From assembly GCA_002163005.1 (NCBI GenBank), contig MAAF01000011.1:1-52381 (forward strand): a DNA stretch of 52,381 nt, in the 5' to 3' direction. Numbering within the stretch: the stretch's first letter is position 1; every line of letters begins with the position of its first letter. Source of the DNA: Colwellia psychrerythraea. Its GTDB lineage: Bacteria; Pseudomonadota; Gammaproteobacteria; Enterobacterales; Alteromonadaceae. Below the pieces are notes generated by a model. It did no database searches and was not told the origin of the DNA. It saw only the letters and a program-made list of their open reading frames with translations. Shown in pieces: positions 1 to 7,975 of this stretch. A program made the translations under genes and the position numbers.

Positions 1-443
1 ACCATCTGCCAATCACGAAGGAAACTAAACCCGAGCAAGAAGCGAAAGTGTGGCAAATAATTCAAGAATCAAATGCTGATTTGGTCGTCTTAGCGCGTTA
101 CATGCAGGTCTTATCGAGCGACCTGTGTAAAAAGCTTTCCGGTAAAGCCATTAATATTCACCACTCGTTATTACCAGGTTTTAAGGGGGCAAGACCGTAT
201 TATCAAGCCTATGATCGCGGCATTAAGTTAGTGGGCGCGACCGCGCATTATGTCAGTGACGATCTCGATGAAGGGCCCATTATTAGCCAAGGTGTCGAGA
301 CGGTTGATCATGGTTACTATCCTCAAGATCTCGCGGCTAAAGGGCGTGATATAGAATGTTTAACGCTGTCTCGCGCAGTTCGTTGTCATATTGAACATCG
401 AATATTCTTGTACGGTAAAAAAACAGTCGTGTTTTCTAAATAA
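1..443 (+). CDS. purU: Formyltetrahydrofolate deformylase, 3' part only
   Basis: The gene enters from outside the window; its reading frame is open from base 3, so the N-terminal ACT domain and any upstream operon are not visible. The family hydrolyses 10-formyl-THF to formate and THF in the cytoplasm. The visible ~147 residues are the formyltransferase-like catalytic domain: LVVLARYMQVLS, then INIHHSLLPGFKGARPY with the Asn and His of the active site, and the DLDEGPII stretch with the catalytic Asp. The C-terminus FLYGKKTVVF matches the usual end of PurU. fdhA follows 361 bp downstream on the same strand. In pseudomonads purU and fdhA close the sarcosine oxidase cluster, so soxBDAG/glyA just left of the window is a reasonable but unseen expectation. 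Confidence 0.93.
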   Translation, partial: HLPITKETKPEQEAKVWQIIQESNADLVVLARYMQVLSSDLCKKLSGKAINIHHSLLPGFKGARPYYQAYDRGIKLVGATAHYVSDDLDEGPIISQGVETVDHGYYPQDLAAKGRDIECLTLSRAVRCHIEHRIFLYGKKTVVFSK

Positions 444-804
444 CTTATCCTCTGGTTAAATAACCTGACAAATAGAAGTCGTTTATGCAATGACTTCTGC
501 CCCACGACTAATGACATATAACGACATAGCTTTAATAAACCTTTTAAGCCTTGTCATTATTTTTTTACTTCAATGTTATCAGCGGTTGATCTTAAAGTTA
601 GCTTTCGTCTGTTTTAGGCATGCCGATGTCTTATTCAGATATGCTGATATTAGCGGTAAAACGTTACTCTGATTTATGTTTTTTCGCCTTAGCCAACAAC
701 TACTTTAATAACTCAAAAGAAATTGGCTTTTATCCTTAATTAATGACCAAAGCAAATAATTTAAATATGCTGTTAGTGTCATTCAACCAACAAGAGAGAT
801 TGAT
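444..804. other. purU-fdhA intergenic region
   Basis: 361 bp with no convincing gene. A short inverted repeat, AGAAGTC at 474-480 and GACTTCT at 492-498, follows purU but lacks a T-run. A 60-codon open frame at 490-672 has no ribosome binding site and no recognisable protein features; I treat it as chance. The promoter of fdhA probably lies in the AT-rich 700-790 stretch. Confidence 0.5.
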
Positions 805-2001
805 ATGTGTTCAAATCATGGAAACCGCGGCGTTGTTTATACTGGCCCTGGAAGTGTTGAAATTCAAGATATAGCCTATCCTAAGCTTGCCATTGGCAAC
901 CGAAAATGTAATCACGGGGTTATTTTAAAAGTGGTTACCACCAATATCTGTGGCAGTGACCAACATATGGTACGCGGCCGCACAACCGCTGAGCCTGGCC
1001 TTGTTTTAGGTCATGAAATTACCGGTATGATCATAGAAAAAGGCAGCGATGTAGAGTTTTTAGACATTGGTGACATTGTCTCTGTGCCTTTTAATATTGC
1101 TTGTGGTCGCTGTAGAAACTGTCGCGAAGGAAATACAGGCATATGTTTAAACGTTAACCCTGGTCGTGCTGGTGCCGCCTTTGGTTACGTTGATATGGGT
1201 GGCTGGGTTGGTGGTCAATCTGAATATGTGATGGTGCCTTATGCCGACTTCAACCTGTTAAAATTTCCTGATAAAGATCAGGCATTAGAAAAAATTCGTG
1301 ACTTGACCATGCTCTCTGATATTTTCCCAACGGGATATCATGGTGCTGTAACGGCTGGTGTTGTCCCTGGTGCCACTGTTTATATTGCCGGTGCTGGACC
1401 TGTAGGTCTTGCCGCTGCGGCGTCATCACAATTACTTGGCGCGGCTTGTGTCATTGTAGGTGATATGAATCCAGAGCGTCTAGCCCAAGCCCGTAGCTTT
1501 GGCTGTGAAACCATTGATTTACGTCAAGATGCAACTGTGCCAGATATGATCGAACAAATATTAGGTGTTCCAGAAGTAGATGCCGCAGTAGATTGTGTTG
1601 GTTTTGAAGCTCACAGCCACGGCTGTAGCCATCATAAAGAACAGCCTGCAATTGTACTTAATACTATGATGGAAGTAACGCGTGCGGGTGGTGGAATAGG
1701 TATTCCAGGACTTTACGTAACTGGCGATCCTGGTGCATCAACCGAAGCGGCTAAAACTGGCCAACTTAGTATGAACTTTGGCCTTGGTTGGGCTAAATCA
1801 CACTATTTTGTTACAGGTCAATGTCCAGTGATGAAATATCATCGCAATCTAATGCAAGCCATCTTATGGGATAAAGTTCAAATTGCCAAAGCCGTTAATG
1901 TGCAAGTTATTTCACTCGATGGTGCACCTGAAGGTTATAGTGCCTTTGATCAAGGCGCCGCGCAAAAATTTGTAATCGACCCTCATTCAATGGTGGCATA
2001 A
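805..2001 (+). CDS. fdhA: Glutathione-independent formaldehyde dehydrogenase (zinc, NAD-dependent)
   Basis: 398 residues, the usual length for the Pseudomonas putida-type formaldehyde dehydrogenase, which oxidises formaldehyde to formate with NAD in the cytoplasm without glutathione. Catalytic zinc ligands are visible as Cys49 (NICGSDQH), His70 (GHE) and Asp172 (SDIF). The structural zinc cluster is Cys100, Cys103, Cys106 and Cys114. The Rossmann glycine motif GAGPVG is at 196-201 and is followed by VGD at 218-220. The start is supported by AGAGAG eight bases upstream. A perfect terminator follows. With purU upstream it would handle formaldehyde released by demethylation of betaine-derived sarcosine; that link is inferred from known clusters. 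A general dismutase-type alcohol dehydrogenase of the same subfamily is the only real alternative. Confidence 0.93.
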   Translation: MCSNHGNRGVVYTGPGSVEIQDIAYPKLAIGNRKCNHGVILKVVTTNICGSDQHMVRGRTTAEPGLVLGHEITGMIIEKGSDVEFLDIGDIVSVPFNIACGRCRNCREGNTGICLNVNPGRAGAAFGYVDMGGWVGGQSEYVMVPYADFNLLKFPDKDQALEKIRDLTMLSDIFPTGYHGAVTAGVVPGATVYIAGAGPVGLAAAASSQLLGAACVIVGDMNPERLAQARSFGCETIDLRQDATVPDMIEQILGVPEVDAAVDCVGFEAHSHGCSHHKEQPAIVLNTMMEVTRAGGGIGIPGLYVTGDPGASTEAAKTGQLSMNFGLGWAKSHYFVTGQCPVMKYHRNLMQAILWDKVQIAKAVNVQVISLDGAPEGYSAFDQGAAQKFVIDPHSMVA

Positions 2002-2017
2002 CCCTAGTTTTCTATAT

Positions 2018-2044
2018 AAAACGGCGCATTTAATGCGCCGTTTT
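2018..2044 (+). terminator. Rho-independent terminator of fdhA
   Basis: A perfect 12-bp stem, AAAACGGCGCAT / ATGCGCCGTTTT, with a three-base loop starts 17 bp after the fdhA stop. The T-run is part of the stem, so it could act in both directions. Confidence 0.88.
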
Positions 2045-2477
2045 AGTCACTCCACAGCCTTAATCAGGTAGATATCTGTTTTCGATAAATCGACGATTGA
2101 ACATTTATGTCGATATTTTCCTGAGACACATGAAATGACGTTCAGATCATTTAATACCAACAAAATAGCATTGTCTGATATCAAAGGCTAAGATCAATAA
2201 AAACTTGCATATTCGCATGCATCGCGATCACCGACCTTGAAAAACAAAGGTATTGACCGATCGGCATCAAGGTATTTCACACTATCTTAATTTTGCGGAG
2301 TGTCGATCTTAAGCATGTTAATGTCTTTTAGAGATATCTTCGATGAATGATAACAGTGTGTAGTAAATAGGGATTTATTAATAATTATATTTAAATTCAC
2401 AAACGCGTTATCACACTAAAAACATAAAGAATAACGACATAAAACATAACTACATAACAATTTATGGGATATATAAA
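2045..2477. other. Porin upstream region
   Basis: 433 bp without a gene. It holds ATCGAC (2089-2094) and GTCGAT (2109-2114) as a spaced inverted repeat, and very AT-rich DNA from about 2370 to the porin start. I see no recognisable riboswitch. A long regulated leader for the porin is plausible but unproven. Confidence 0.4.
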
Positions 2478-3704
2478 ATGAAGAAATTTACACCATTGCT
2501 TGGCATGCTTTTAGCCACCTCTGCATCAGCTTGGGCCGATAACTCAGTCTCAGACACACAAAAGATTGATGAGCTTCAAAAGCAAATTAACCAACTAAAG
2601 ACAGATATGAAAGCGGGCGAGAAAACTGTTTCTTCATTGAAACCAAAAATAAAAGTTGGCGGTGCCGTACGTTTTCAATATAGCTACGAAGATTACAATG
2701 ATGCCAATACAGATCGTGGTGGCGATTTGGATTTTGACGTTTTTCGTCTTGATGTAAACGGCAGTATTGGTGATGTTACCTTGTCAGCTCAATATCGCTG
2801 GTATCAATACATGAACGTAATTCATCACGCCGATGTAGGCTATAAGTTCAGTGACAACTGGGAAGGAAAAGTGGGTATTACTCAAGTTCCTTTTGGTAAC
2901 TTAAACTATAACTCCAACAACTTCTTCTTTAGCTCTGGTTATTATGCAGGTATCGAAGATGATTATGACGCAGGTTTATCATTTACAGGTAAGTATGACA
3001 AACATGATATCCGTATTGCCTATTTTTTAAATGACGAAAAAGGTGGTGTTGACGGTTATTCAGGTGACAAAACTCATCGCTATTCTTATGATGTAGTTGG
3101 CATCCGCGACTTCGCTGGTGGCGAAGGTATTTGGAGTGCTCCTGCGCAAGAAATGGGTGAAAGTAATACAATAAACTTAAGATATACTTATAATTTCTTC
3201 TCTAATACGGAAGTGGGTGTATCATTATTATCAGGTGATCTTGAAGGTGGCTCAGGTGTGGGCTCTGTAGGCGACCACACAGCATACGCTTTTCACGTAA
3301 AAAGCAACATTGATAACTTTGGTATTATGTTCCAAGCTTCAGAGTATGAATATGATCTAGATAACGGCTCTGATGCTGTTGCTGTAGGCGCTTGGGCATT
3401 CTATGACACAATTCCAACGGAAGCTACGTCATATAACCTTAACTTATCTTACAGTCAATCAGTGTCTATAGGACCTATCACTAACCTGACTTACTATAAC
3501 GATTACAACTTAATCACTGATAAATCAGCCGGATTAGACGATACCACCATGAACGTAACGGGTGTTGCGATCAGTGCTGGTGGCGTCTACGCTTATGTTG
3601 ATTTTGTTGTTGCTAAAAACCAACCATTTATCGGTGGTACGTTAGTCGGCAATGCTGATGATTGGAATAAGCGACTAAACATCAATATCGGCTATTATTT
3701 TTAA
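2478..3704 (+). CDS. Outer-membrane porin, trimeric beta-barrel type with N-terminal coiled coil
   Basis: 408 residues. A Sec signal peptide ends at ...SASAWA with cleavage after about residue 20. A short coiled coil at about 25-50 (KIDELQKQINQLK) leads into a long run of alternating aromatic/polar beta strands, and the chain ends in the aromatic NIGYYF typical of BAM-recognised barrels. The barrel starts at KVGGAVRFQYSYEDY, similar in style to phosphate/carbohydrate-selective porins of Alteromonadales, but the substrate cannot be read from sequence. It follows fdhA on the same strand behind a terminator, so it is its own transcription unit. A terminator follows directly. Confidence 0.85.
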   Translation: MKKFTPLLGMLLATSASAWADNSVSDTQKIDELQKQINQLKTDMKAGEKTVSSLKPKIKVGGAVRFQYSYEDYNDANTDRGGDLDFDVFRLDVNGSIGDVTLSAQYRWYQYMNVIHHADVGYKFSDNWEGKVGITQVPFGNLNYNSNNFFFSSGYYAGIEDDYDAGLSFTGKYDKHDIRIAYFLNDEKGGVDGYSGDKTHRYSYDVVGIRDFAGGEGIWSAPAQEMGESNTINLRYTYNFFSNTEVGVSLLSGDLEGGSGVGSVGDHTAYAFHVKSNIDNFGIMFQASEYEYDLDNGSDAVAVGAWAFYDTIPTEATSYNLNLSYSQSVSIGPITNLTYYNDYNLITDKSAGLDDTTMNVTGVAISAGGVYAYVDFVVAKNQPFIGGTLVGNADDWNKRLNINIGYYF

Positions 3705-3777
3705 TCGATAACTTATTGGCTTACACCGAACATCAAATCATTCCTAGGTTTGCATGTTTGGTATAATTCCTCAAATT

Positions 3778-3807
3778 AAATGGCTAGTTGTTATACTAGC
3801 CATTTTT
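3778..3807 (+). terminator. Terminator of the porin gene
   Basis: An 11-bp perfect stem, AAATGGCTAGT / ACTAGCCATTT, with a six-base loop and a T-run lies 73 bp after the porin stop. Confidence 0.85.
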
Positions 3808-4116
3808 CCAGAATATATGCCACTCAGCTCCTCGCGCATTGGAGTAGACGAGCAGCAGGTTGAAGTTTAACAAGCACTAATTCTGACCTTAGCGCTTTAA
3901 CTGCTTCATTCATTATTACATCCTGTAACTTATGCTTCGAGTGTATGAATTTTCATTGCCTCCTAAGGTAATGCTATAACCAGTTGACTACAATTATTAA
4001 ATTATATTTTTATAAGATTTTTCAAAGTCACTTAAAACGACTTAATACTATTGATGAGTATTATTTTGAGTGATTTTTTCGAGTCGTTATTAATAAAAAA
4101 TCAATATACTAAACGG
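3808..4116. other. Intergenic region with a possible 29-codon reading frame
   Basis: 309 bp between the porin terminator and the end of the minus-strand PEP-mutase-like gene. On the minus strand 3913-3824 encodes MNEAVKALRSELVLVKLQPA... (29 codons) behind AGGATG at a good distance, but with no known relatives it stays a candidate only. At 4028-4073 an imperfect hairpin (AATACT / AGTATT at its tip) precedes a T-run on the plus strand. Confidence 0.3.
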
Positions 4117-4926
4117 CTAAAGTACTTGCTCTAACACTGGCTGAGACACTGGTTCAAATATAGGCTTAAAAGAATTGGCTTGCACAATATTGCTAAGCCT
4201 CGCTGCCAAATCATCTTGCAAGGCATCAAAGAGGAAGTTCCCCATGCTTATGCGCTTTACGCCCAGTGATTTTAAGGTATCAAAATCACTTAAGTCTGGC
4301 ATACACATAATATTAACTGGCAAGGTTGTACTTTTCACGACCATTTTAATTGCCTCAGTTTGAACAATACAAGGCACAAATACACCACCAGCCCCAGCAG
4401 TCTGATATAACTTGACGCGCTTTTTCGTTTCTTTCACCGCCTCTTCTACGCCAAGTAAAAAAGTATCTGTTCTGACATTAATAAAGAGTGAGATGTTATC
4501 TTTTACCAATTGAGTTGTAAGCGCAGAAAGGTAACTAGCAAAGCTATTTTCATTCATTAATGTGCGCTGCCCGTTAGTTTTATTCACCTTGCTGTCTTCG
4601 ATATTAATGCCAACAACACCTACTTCCGCTAACGCTCTAATATAAGCAGCAGTTATTTGTGGATTTTCACTAAAACCCGCTTCAATGTCGACACTTAGCG
4701 GTAATACACAACAGGTCGTAATACGCTTAACAATAAAAAGTAATTCTTCAAATTCCATGTGCTCACCATCAGCATAACCAAGCATTCTAGCAATAGCTGC
4801 ACTTGAGGTGCCAATGGCACTAAAGCCTAAGTTTTCTGCTGTTTTAGCACTAGCAACATCCCAGACATTACAAAGTAGTAATGGCGCAGTTTGTTGATGT
4901 AATAAAGTAAACTGTGTAGTTTTCAT
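4117..4926 (-). CDS. Isocitrate lyase/PEP mutase superfamily protein
   Basis: About 269 residues from the chosen start MKTTQFTLLHQQ; AAAGAG lies at the right distance upstream, whereas an in-frame ATG 42 bp earlier lacks one. The COG2513-type barrel is visible as CNVWDVASAK, GTSSAAIA, LSVDIEAGF with the metal-binding acidic residues, INIEDS, INVRTDTF, GAGGVFVPC and a final RISMGNF. Isocitrate lyase's KKCGH catalytic loop is absent, so it is not a classic isocitrate or methylisocitrate lyase. Family members include oxaloacetate decarboxylases and phosphonopyruvate-type enzymes; the reaction here is undetermined. A LysR gene is divergently encoded about 460 bp away and is the obvious regulator candidate. 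Confidence 0.8.
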   Translation of the reverse strand: MKTTQFTLLHQQTAPLLLCNVWDVASAKTAENLGFSAIGTSSAAIARMLGYADGEHMEFEELLFIVKRITTCCVLPLSVDIEAGFSENPQITAAYIRALAEVGVVGINIEDSKVNKTNGQRTLMNENSFASYLSALTTQLVKDNISLFINVRTDTFLLGVEEAVKETKKRVKLYQTAGAGGVFVPCIVQTEAIKMVVKSTTLPVNIMCMPDLSDFDTLKSLGVKRISMGNFLFDALQDDLAARLSNIVQANSFKPIFEPVSQPVLEQVL

Positions 4927-4950
4927 CGTTAATCTCTTTGTTGTTGATAC

Positions 4951-4987
4951 CCAAGTGACTTGAAACACGCAGCTTCAAGTCGCTTGG
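4951..4987. repeat. Hairpin repeat next to structured element A
   Basis: CCAAGTGACTTGAA at 4951-4964 is complementary to 4974-4987 apart from one G-T pair. It immediately precedes the TATACCCG end of element A and lies in the 5' region of the minus-strand gene. It looks like an end fragment of a related repeat, or a leader hairpin. Confidence 0.6.
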
Positions 4988-4990
4988 ATA

Positions 4991-5254
4991 TATACCCGCT
5001 ATCATTCAAAGTGCAGGATTTCAGTGGTAGCTAAAAACGATTTAGGTAAGGCATTTATTTTAGACAATGGTTGTTCCATTGTTCAAATGAATAACGCAAT
5101 ATAAATCGTTTTTAGTCCCATCAAAGAAGCGCTTGAGCAACACCACTACGTCGTTGCACCTTTTTGTAAGGGAATAACCATTACTACAAAGGTGCGCCTT
5201 GTATTGAAATTGCTCAAGCACTCTGAAACCTGCATCTTGATTGATAACGGGTAT
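4991..5254. repeat. Structured repeat A, 264 bp, with 32-34-bp imperfect terminal inverted repeats
   Basis: The left end, 4991-5024, starts TATACCCGCTATCATTCAAA. The right end, 5223-5254, read on the other strand starts TATACCCGTTATCAATCAAG; the two match at most positions. Inside are two large hairpins. One pairs CTAAAAACGATTTA at 5031-5044 with 5102-5115. The other pairs GCTTGAGCAA at 5131-5140 with 5210-5219. The second hairpin tip carries AAGGGAATAACCATT (5168-5182), whose complement recurs exactly in element B at 43356-43370. No transposase is present, and a 75-codon open frame crossing it is a by-product of the palindromes. Non-autonomous MITE-like element is the best description. Confidence 0.75.
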
Positions 5255-5387
5255 AGTTAGGAAGACAGCCGTTATCTCTTGTGGCATTAAGTTTGCTGTG
5301 TGGAGACATTAATAACCAATGATAAAAATCGACTACCACTATAAGCTGTGCTTATAATATGAGAATAAATCCCTTTGATTTAACTGA

Positions 5388-6308
5388 ATGCAAACCATGA
5401 TCAAAAGAGCATTAAAGAATATCAATTTATTACATAGTTTTGAGTGTGCGGCTAGACATCAAAGCTATAGCAAAGCGGCGGCAGAGTTATGTATTTCACA
5501 AGCGGCTGTCAGCCAACAAATGCGTCAATTGGAAGAAAACCTCACCATTCAATTATTTTTACGCAAAGGAAAATCCATGTTGTTAACTCAACAGGGAAAA
5601 ACATTATTATCGGGTACTCAGCAAGCTTTCAAGGTGTTAGAGGAAAGTATTAATAAGATAACCGTTGAAGAAATAGCCGGTAGTTTAACCATTAGTTCCA
5701 CACAGGCTTTTACTACCTTGTGGCTTATGCCAAAACTGAGTAAATTTTCAGCGCTGTATCCTGATATAAATATTCGTGTCATGTCGTCCCCTCAATTTGA
5801 GGATCTTAAAGAGCAACACATTGACCTTGCCATTCGTTTTGGCCCTCGCGTTAAAGAGAATACAGATACATCCCTTAACTGTGAATATTTTGGCGAAGAT
5901 CCCGTTTACCCAGTATGTTCGGCAGCATTAGCTAAATCGATAAACTTTAAAGCACCTAAAGATCTACTTAAAACCTGGCTGGTTAGTTTAGATAATCCTG
6001 GCTGTTACGATTGGCCTTCTTGGTTTGAATATACCAATACTCAAGGTTATCAAAATCATCAACAGTGGACAGAAGTACACAGTACTGACATGGCCTTAAA
6101 CGCCGTGTTAAATGGTCATGGTTTTACCTTGGCTGCCCGATATTTAATTATTGAGCAACTTAAGTCTGGGCAGCTGGTGATGCCAGTAAATATACCTCAC
6201 CCTAATGTAGTAAAACGTTATTTTGTTTATGATGAGAACTCGGCAAAAATAGCGCGTTTAAACATCTTTATTCAATGGTTAACACAAGAAATGAACTCGA
6301 CTAACTAA
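5388..6308 (+). CDS. LysR-family transcriptional regulator, GcvA-like
   Basis: About 306 residues. The N-terminal winged helix-turn-helix is at roughly 10-70 (LLHSFECAARHQSYSKAAAELC, SQAAVSQQMRQLEE). The effector-binding domain begins near residue 95 with GSLTISSTQAFTTLWLMPKL and continues with LAIRFG, the pattern of GcvA/AmpR-like regulators. The start is either 5388 or an ATG three codons later; neither has a strong Shine-Dalgarno. It is divergent from the PEP-mutase-like gene and probably controls it; the inducer is unknown. Confidence 0.87.
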   Translation: MQTMIKRALKNINLLHSFECAARHQSYSKAAAELCISQAAVSQQMRQLEENLTIQLFLRKGKSMLLTQQGKTLLSGTQQAFKVLEESINKITVEEIAGSLTISSTQAFTTLWLMPKLSKFSALYPDINIRVMSSPQFEDLKEQHIDLAIRFGPRVKENTDTSLNCEYFGEDPVYPVCSAALAKSINFKAPKDLLKTWLVSLDNPGCYDWPSWFEYTNTQGYQNHQQWTEVHSTDMALNAVLNGHGFTLAARYLIIEQLKSGQLVMPVNIPHPNVVKRYFVYDENSAKIARLNIFIQWLTQEMNSTN

Positions 6309-6430
6309 TCAAGCATTAAGGCCTGTAAGAGGAGTACTCGGTGTACGGTCAGTTACTCCCTTCCTCCTATACTTACCTCATGTCCTAGCTTTACCCGTCA
6401 ATAGAAAATATAACATTAACAAACTAAGTA

Positions 6431-7780
6431 CTAATTTATTCTTTTCTTGCTTTGATGATGCCTAGTTGGCGGTGCAGAGTGTCTCGACGATTGTCTTACC
6501 TGTTGCTTAGGTGATGATCTAGTCACTGAGCGATTATAAACAGCCTTCTTGTTAGTTGCTGTTCTGTAAACTTGCTTACTCTGAACGGCTTGCTTCGCTT
6601 GTTTATGTTTTACTTGCTTATAACGGTACTGTTTTTTTGTTTGATTACTTACCTGATACTTTGCCTGATATTTATTAGGGTTATGCTGTTTTACCTTGTG
6701 ACTATTAAGTGCATGACTATTTCTTGCATTGCTGTTGTGGACTTTCGCCTTATTAATATTCGCGCTTCTAACTACTTTATTTTGATAAATAGCCTTGTTT
6801 TGGTGGTTATTATTTTTATAGGTACGGTTTTTATGAGCATTGTTTCTATGAACATTGCTTTTATAAGTGTTAGTGCTACGAACAATTGGCCGTGAACCAT
6901 AATATTTTTGCTTTAATCTGCTACTATTATATGCAACACCGCGTCTATGTTTTGGCTGATGACTCCAACGTTTTGCACTATGACTTGTCACGATTTTTTT
7001 TCTTGAGTGATAACCATGGCGGTTAGAGTGATTATAGTGATTCACTACCACATGGCGGTTATGCCAATGAAAAGCACTGAAGTAAAAATGACTACTGATG
7101 TGTACGCCATGTCCCCAATAAAAATGACCATAATGAGTGGCATAATAATTAGGGTTACGCCAATAAACAGGCGGATAATGTGACCAGTGCCAGCGACCAT
7201 ACACTACTCGCGTATCATAATAGGGTACGTAAATAATCTCAGGCTGTGCTGGTTCAATGATGATAATTTTCTGCTCTTTTATCACCTTAACATTATCCAT
7301 ATTTGCCAAATTACCCGCTTGCTCGGCCTGCTGTCGTAGGGTTTGAATACTGGCAAGCACTCGGGCTTCATCTTGTAAGAAAGCATCACCGAGTTTTTGC
7401 ATCCAAGTAAGGTCTTCACTTAATTTAGTTATCACTCGTGGAAAAGCTAACAGTGCTTTAATGCTGGCATCCCAATCTTTTTTCTGTGCCTTTTTTTCTA
7501 CTTGTGCAGCAGTTAATTGTGAATTTTTGTTGAGCCACCGCTCTGCTTCAATGACCTCAATTGGGTAGGTAGATGCAATTAAAATATGGGTAAGTAAAGT
7601 ATCAGGGTATAAGGCAATAGGCGCTAGCGTTTGAGCAAGCTCTGCTTCAGATAGCACAAACGCTTGCTCTTCTTCTGCGTCTAATGAGGCTGAGAAAGCA
7701 GTAGTGGTAAATAGTGTGGTGGATAAAAGGAATATCCCTATTATCGCAAGATGTTTTAATACTGTGGAGTGAAAGTACAT
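6431..7780 (-). CDS. DUF3300 protein with long His/Asn/Lys-rich tail, exported
   Basis: About 449 residues. I chose the second in-frame ATG because AAGGTGAG sits just upstream of it, while the earlier ATG at 7798 has no binding site. A signal peptide/anchor (HLAIIGIFLLSTTLFTTTAFSAS) is followed by the DUF3300 domain at about 45-195: SEAELAQTLAPIALYPDTLL, then EAERWL and FPRVITKLSEDLTWMQKLGDAFL, ending in IIYVPYYDTRVVYG. The remaining ~240 residues are low complexity, first rich in His, Tyr and Trp and then Asn, Lys, Arg, Ser and Gln, strongly basic. DUF3300 proteins are envelope proteins of unknown function. A direct-repeat box at 7833-7849, also found upstream of the two-component operon, sits 52 bp upstream. 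Confidence 0.85.
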   Translation of the reverse strand: MYFHSTVLKHLAIIGIFLLSTTLFTTTAFSASLDAEEEQAFVLSEAELAQTLAPIALYPDTLLTHILIASTYPIEVIEAERWLNKNSQLTAAQVEKKAQKKDWDASIKALLAFPRVITKLSEDLTWMQKLGDAFLQDEARVLASIQTLRQQAEQAGNLANMDNVKVIKEQKIIIIEPAQPEIIYVPYYDTRVVYGRWHWSHYPPVYWRNPNYYATHYGHFYWGHGVHISSHFYFSAFHWHNRHVVVNHYNHSNRHGYHSRKKIVTSHSAKRWSHQPKHRRGVAYNSSRLKQKYYGSRPIVRSTNTYKSNVHRNNAHKNRTYKNNNHQNKAIYQNKVVRSANINKAKVHNSNARNSHALNSHKVKQHNPNKYQAKYQVSNQTKKQYRYKQVKHKQAKQAVQSKQVYRTATNKKAVYNRSVTRSSPKQQVRQSSRHSAPPTRHHQSKKRIN

Positions 7781-7832
7781 AAGCTCACCTTTATTCATAA
7801 CTAATCTTATGGCTTAGCATACGACTGTAAAG

Positions 7833-7849
7833 CTGAACAAAGGCTGAAC
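7833..7849 (-). promoter_or_regulatory. Candidate response-regulator box (direct repeat, 11-bp period)
   Basis: On the coding strand of the DUF3300 gene this reads GTTCAGCCTTTGTTCAG: two GTTCAG half-sites 11 bp apart, ending 52 bp before the start codon. The same layout occurs at 12996-13012 and 13057-13073. OmpR/PhoB-family regulators bind tandem half-sites with this spacing (PmrA/QseB and PhoP boxes, for example). Confidence 0.6.
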
Positions 7850-7975
7850 ATACTTAGAACACGCGAAAAGCACAGGGAAAATTTAACTTAACAATTATCC
7901 CCTTTATTATGTGCTTAGCGTTATTTTGTCTTTATTTGATTTGTTTTAATGAGTTGCAAAGCTAGCGGTTTTTTC

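Noticed and set aside
490..672. 60-codon open frame after purU
   Set aside because: No ribosome binding site, no recognisable motif and random-looking composition.
4021..4080. Hairpin with T-run near the end of the PEP-mutase-like gene
   Set aside because: The stem is bulged and its T-run faces the plus strand, where no nearby plus-strand transcript remains after the porin terminator; mentioned only within the intergenic entry.
4117..4926. Assignment as isocitrate lyase or methylisocitrate lyase
   Set aside because: The KKCGH catalytic cysteine loop is missing, so only the superfamily is given.
5060..5287. 75-codon open frame on the minus strand
   Set aside because: It lies almost entirely within structured repeat A; its openness comes from the palindromic sequence and it has no binding site or recognisable features.
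6309..6430. GTAAGAGGAGTA / TTACTCC...CTTAC hairpin after the first LysR gene
   Set aside because: Pairing is interrupted and there is no T-run, so it is not a convincing terminator.
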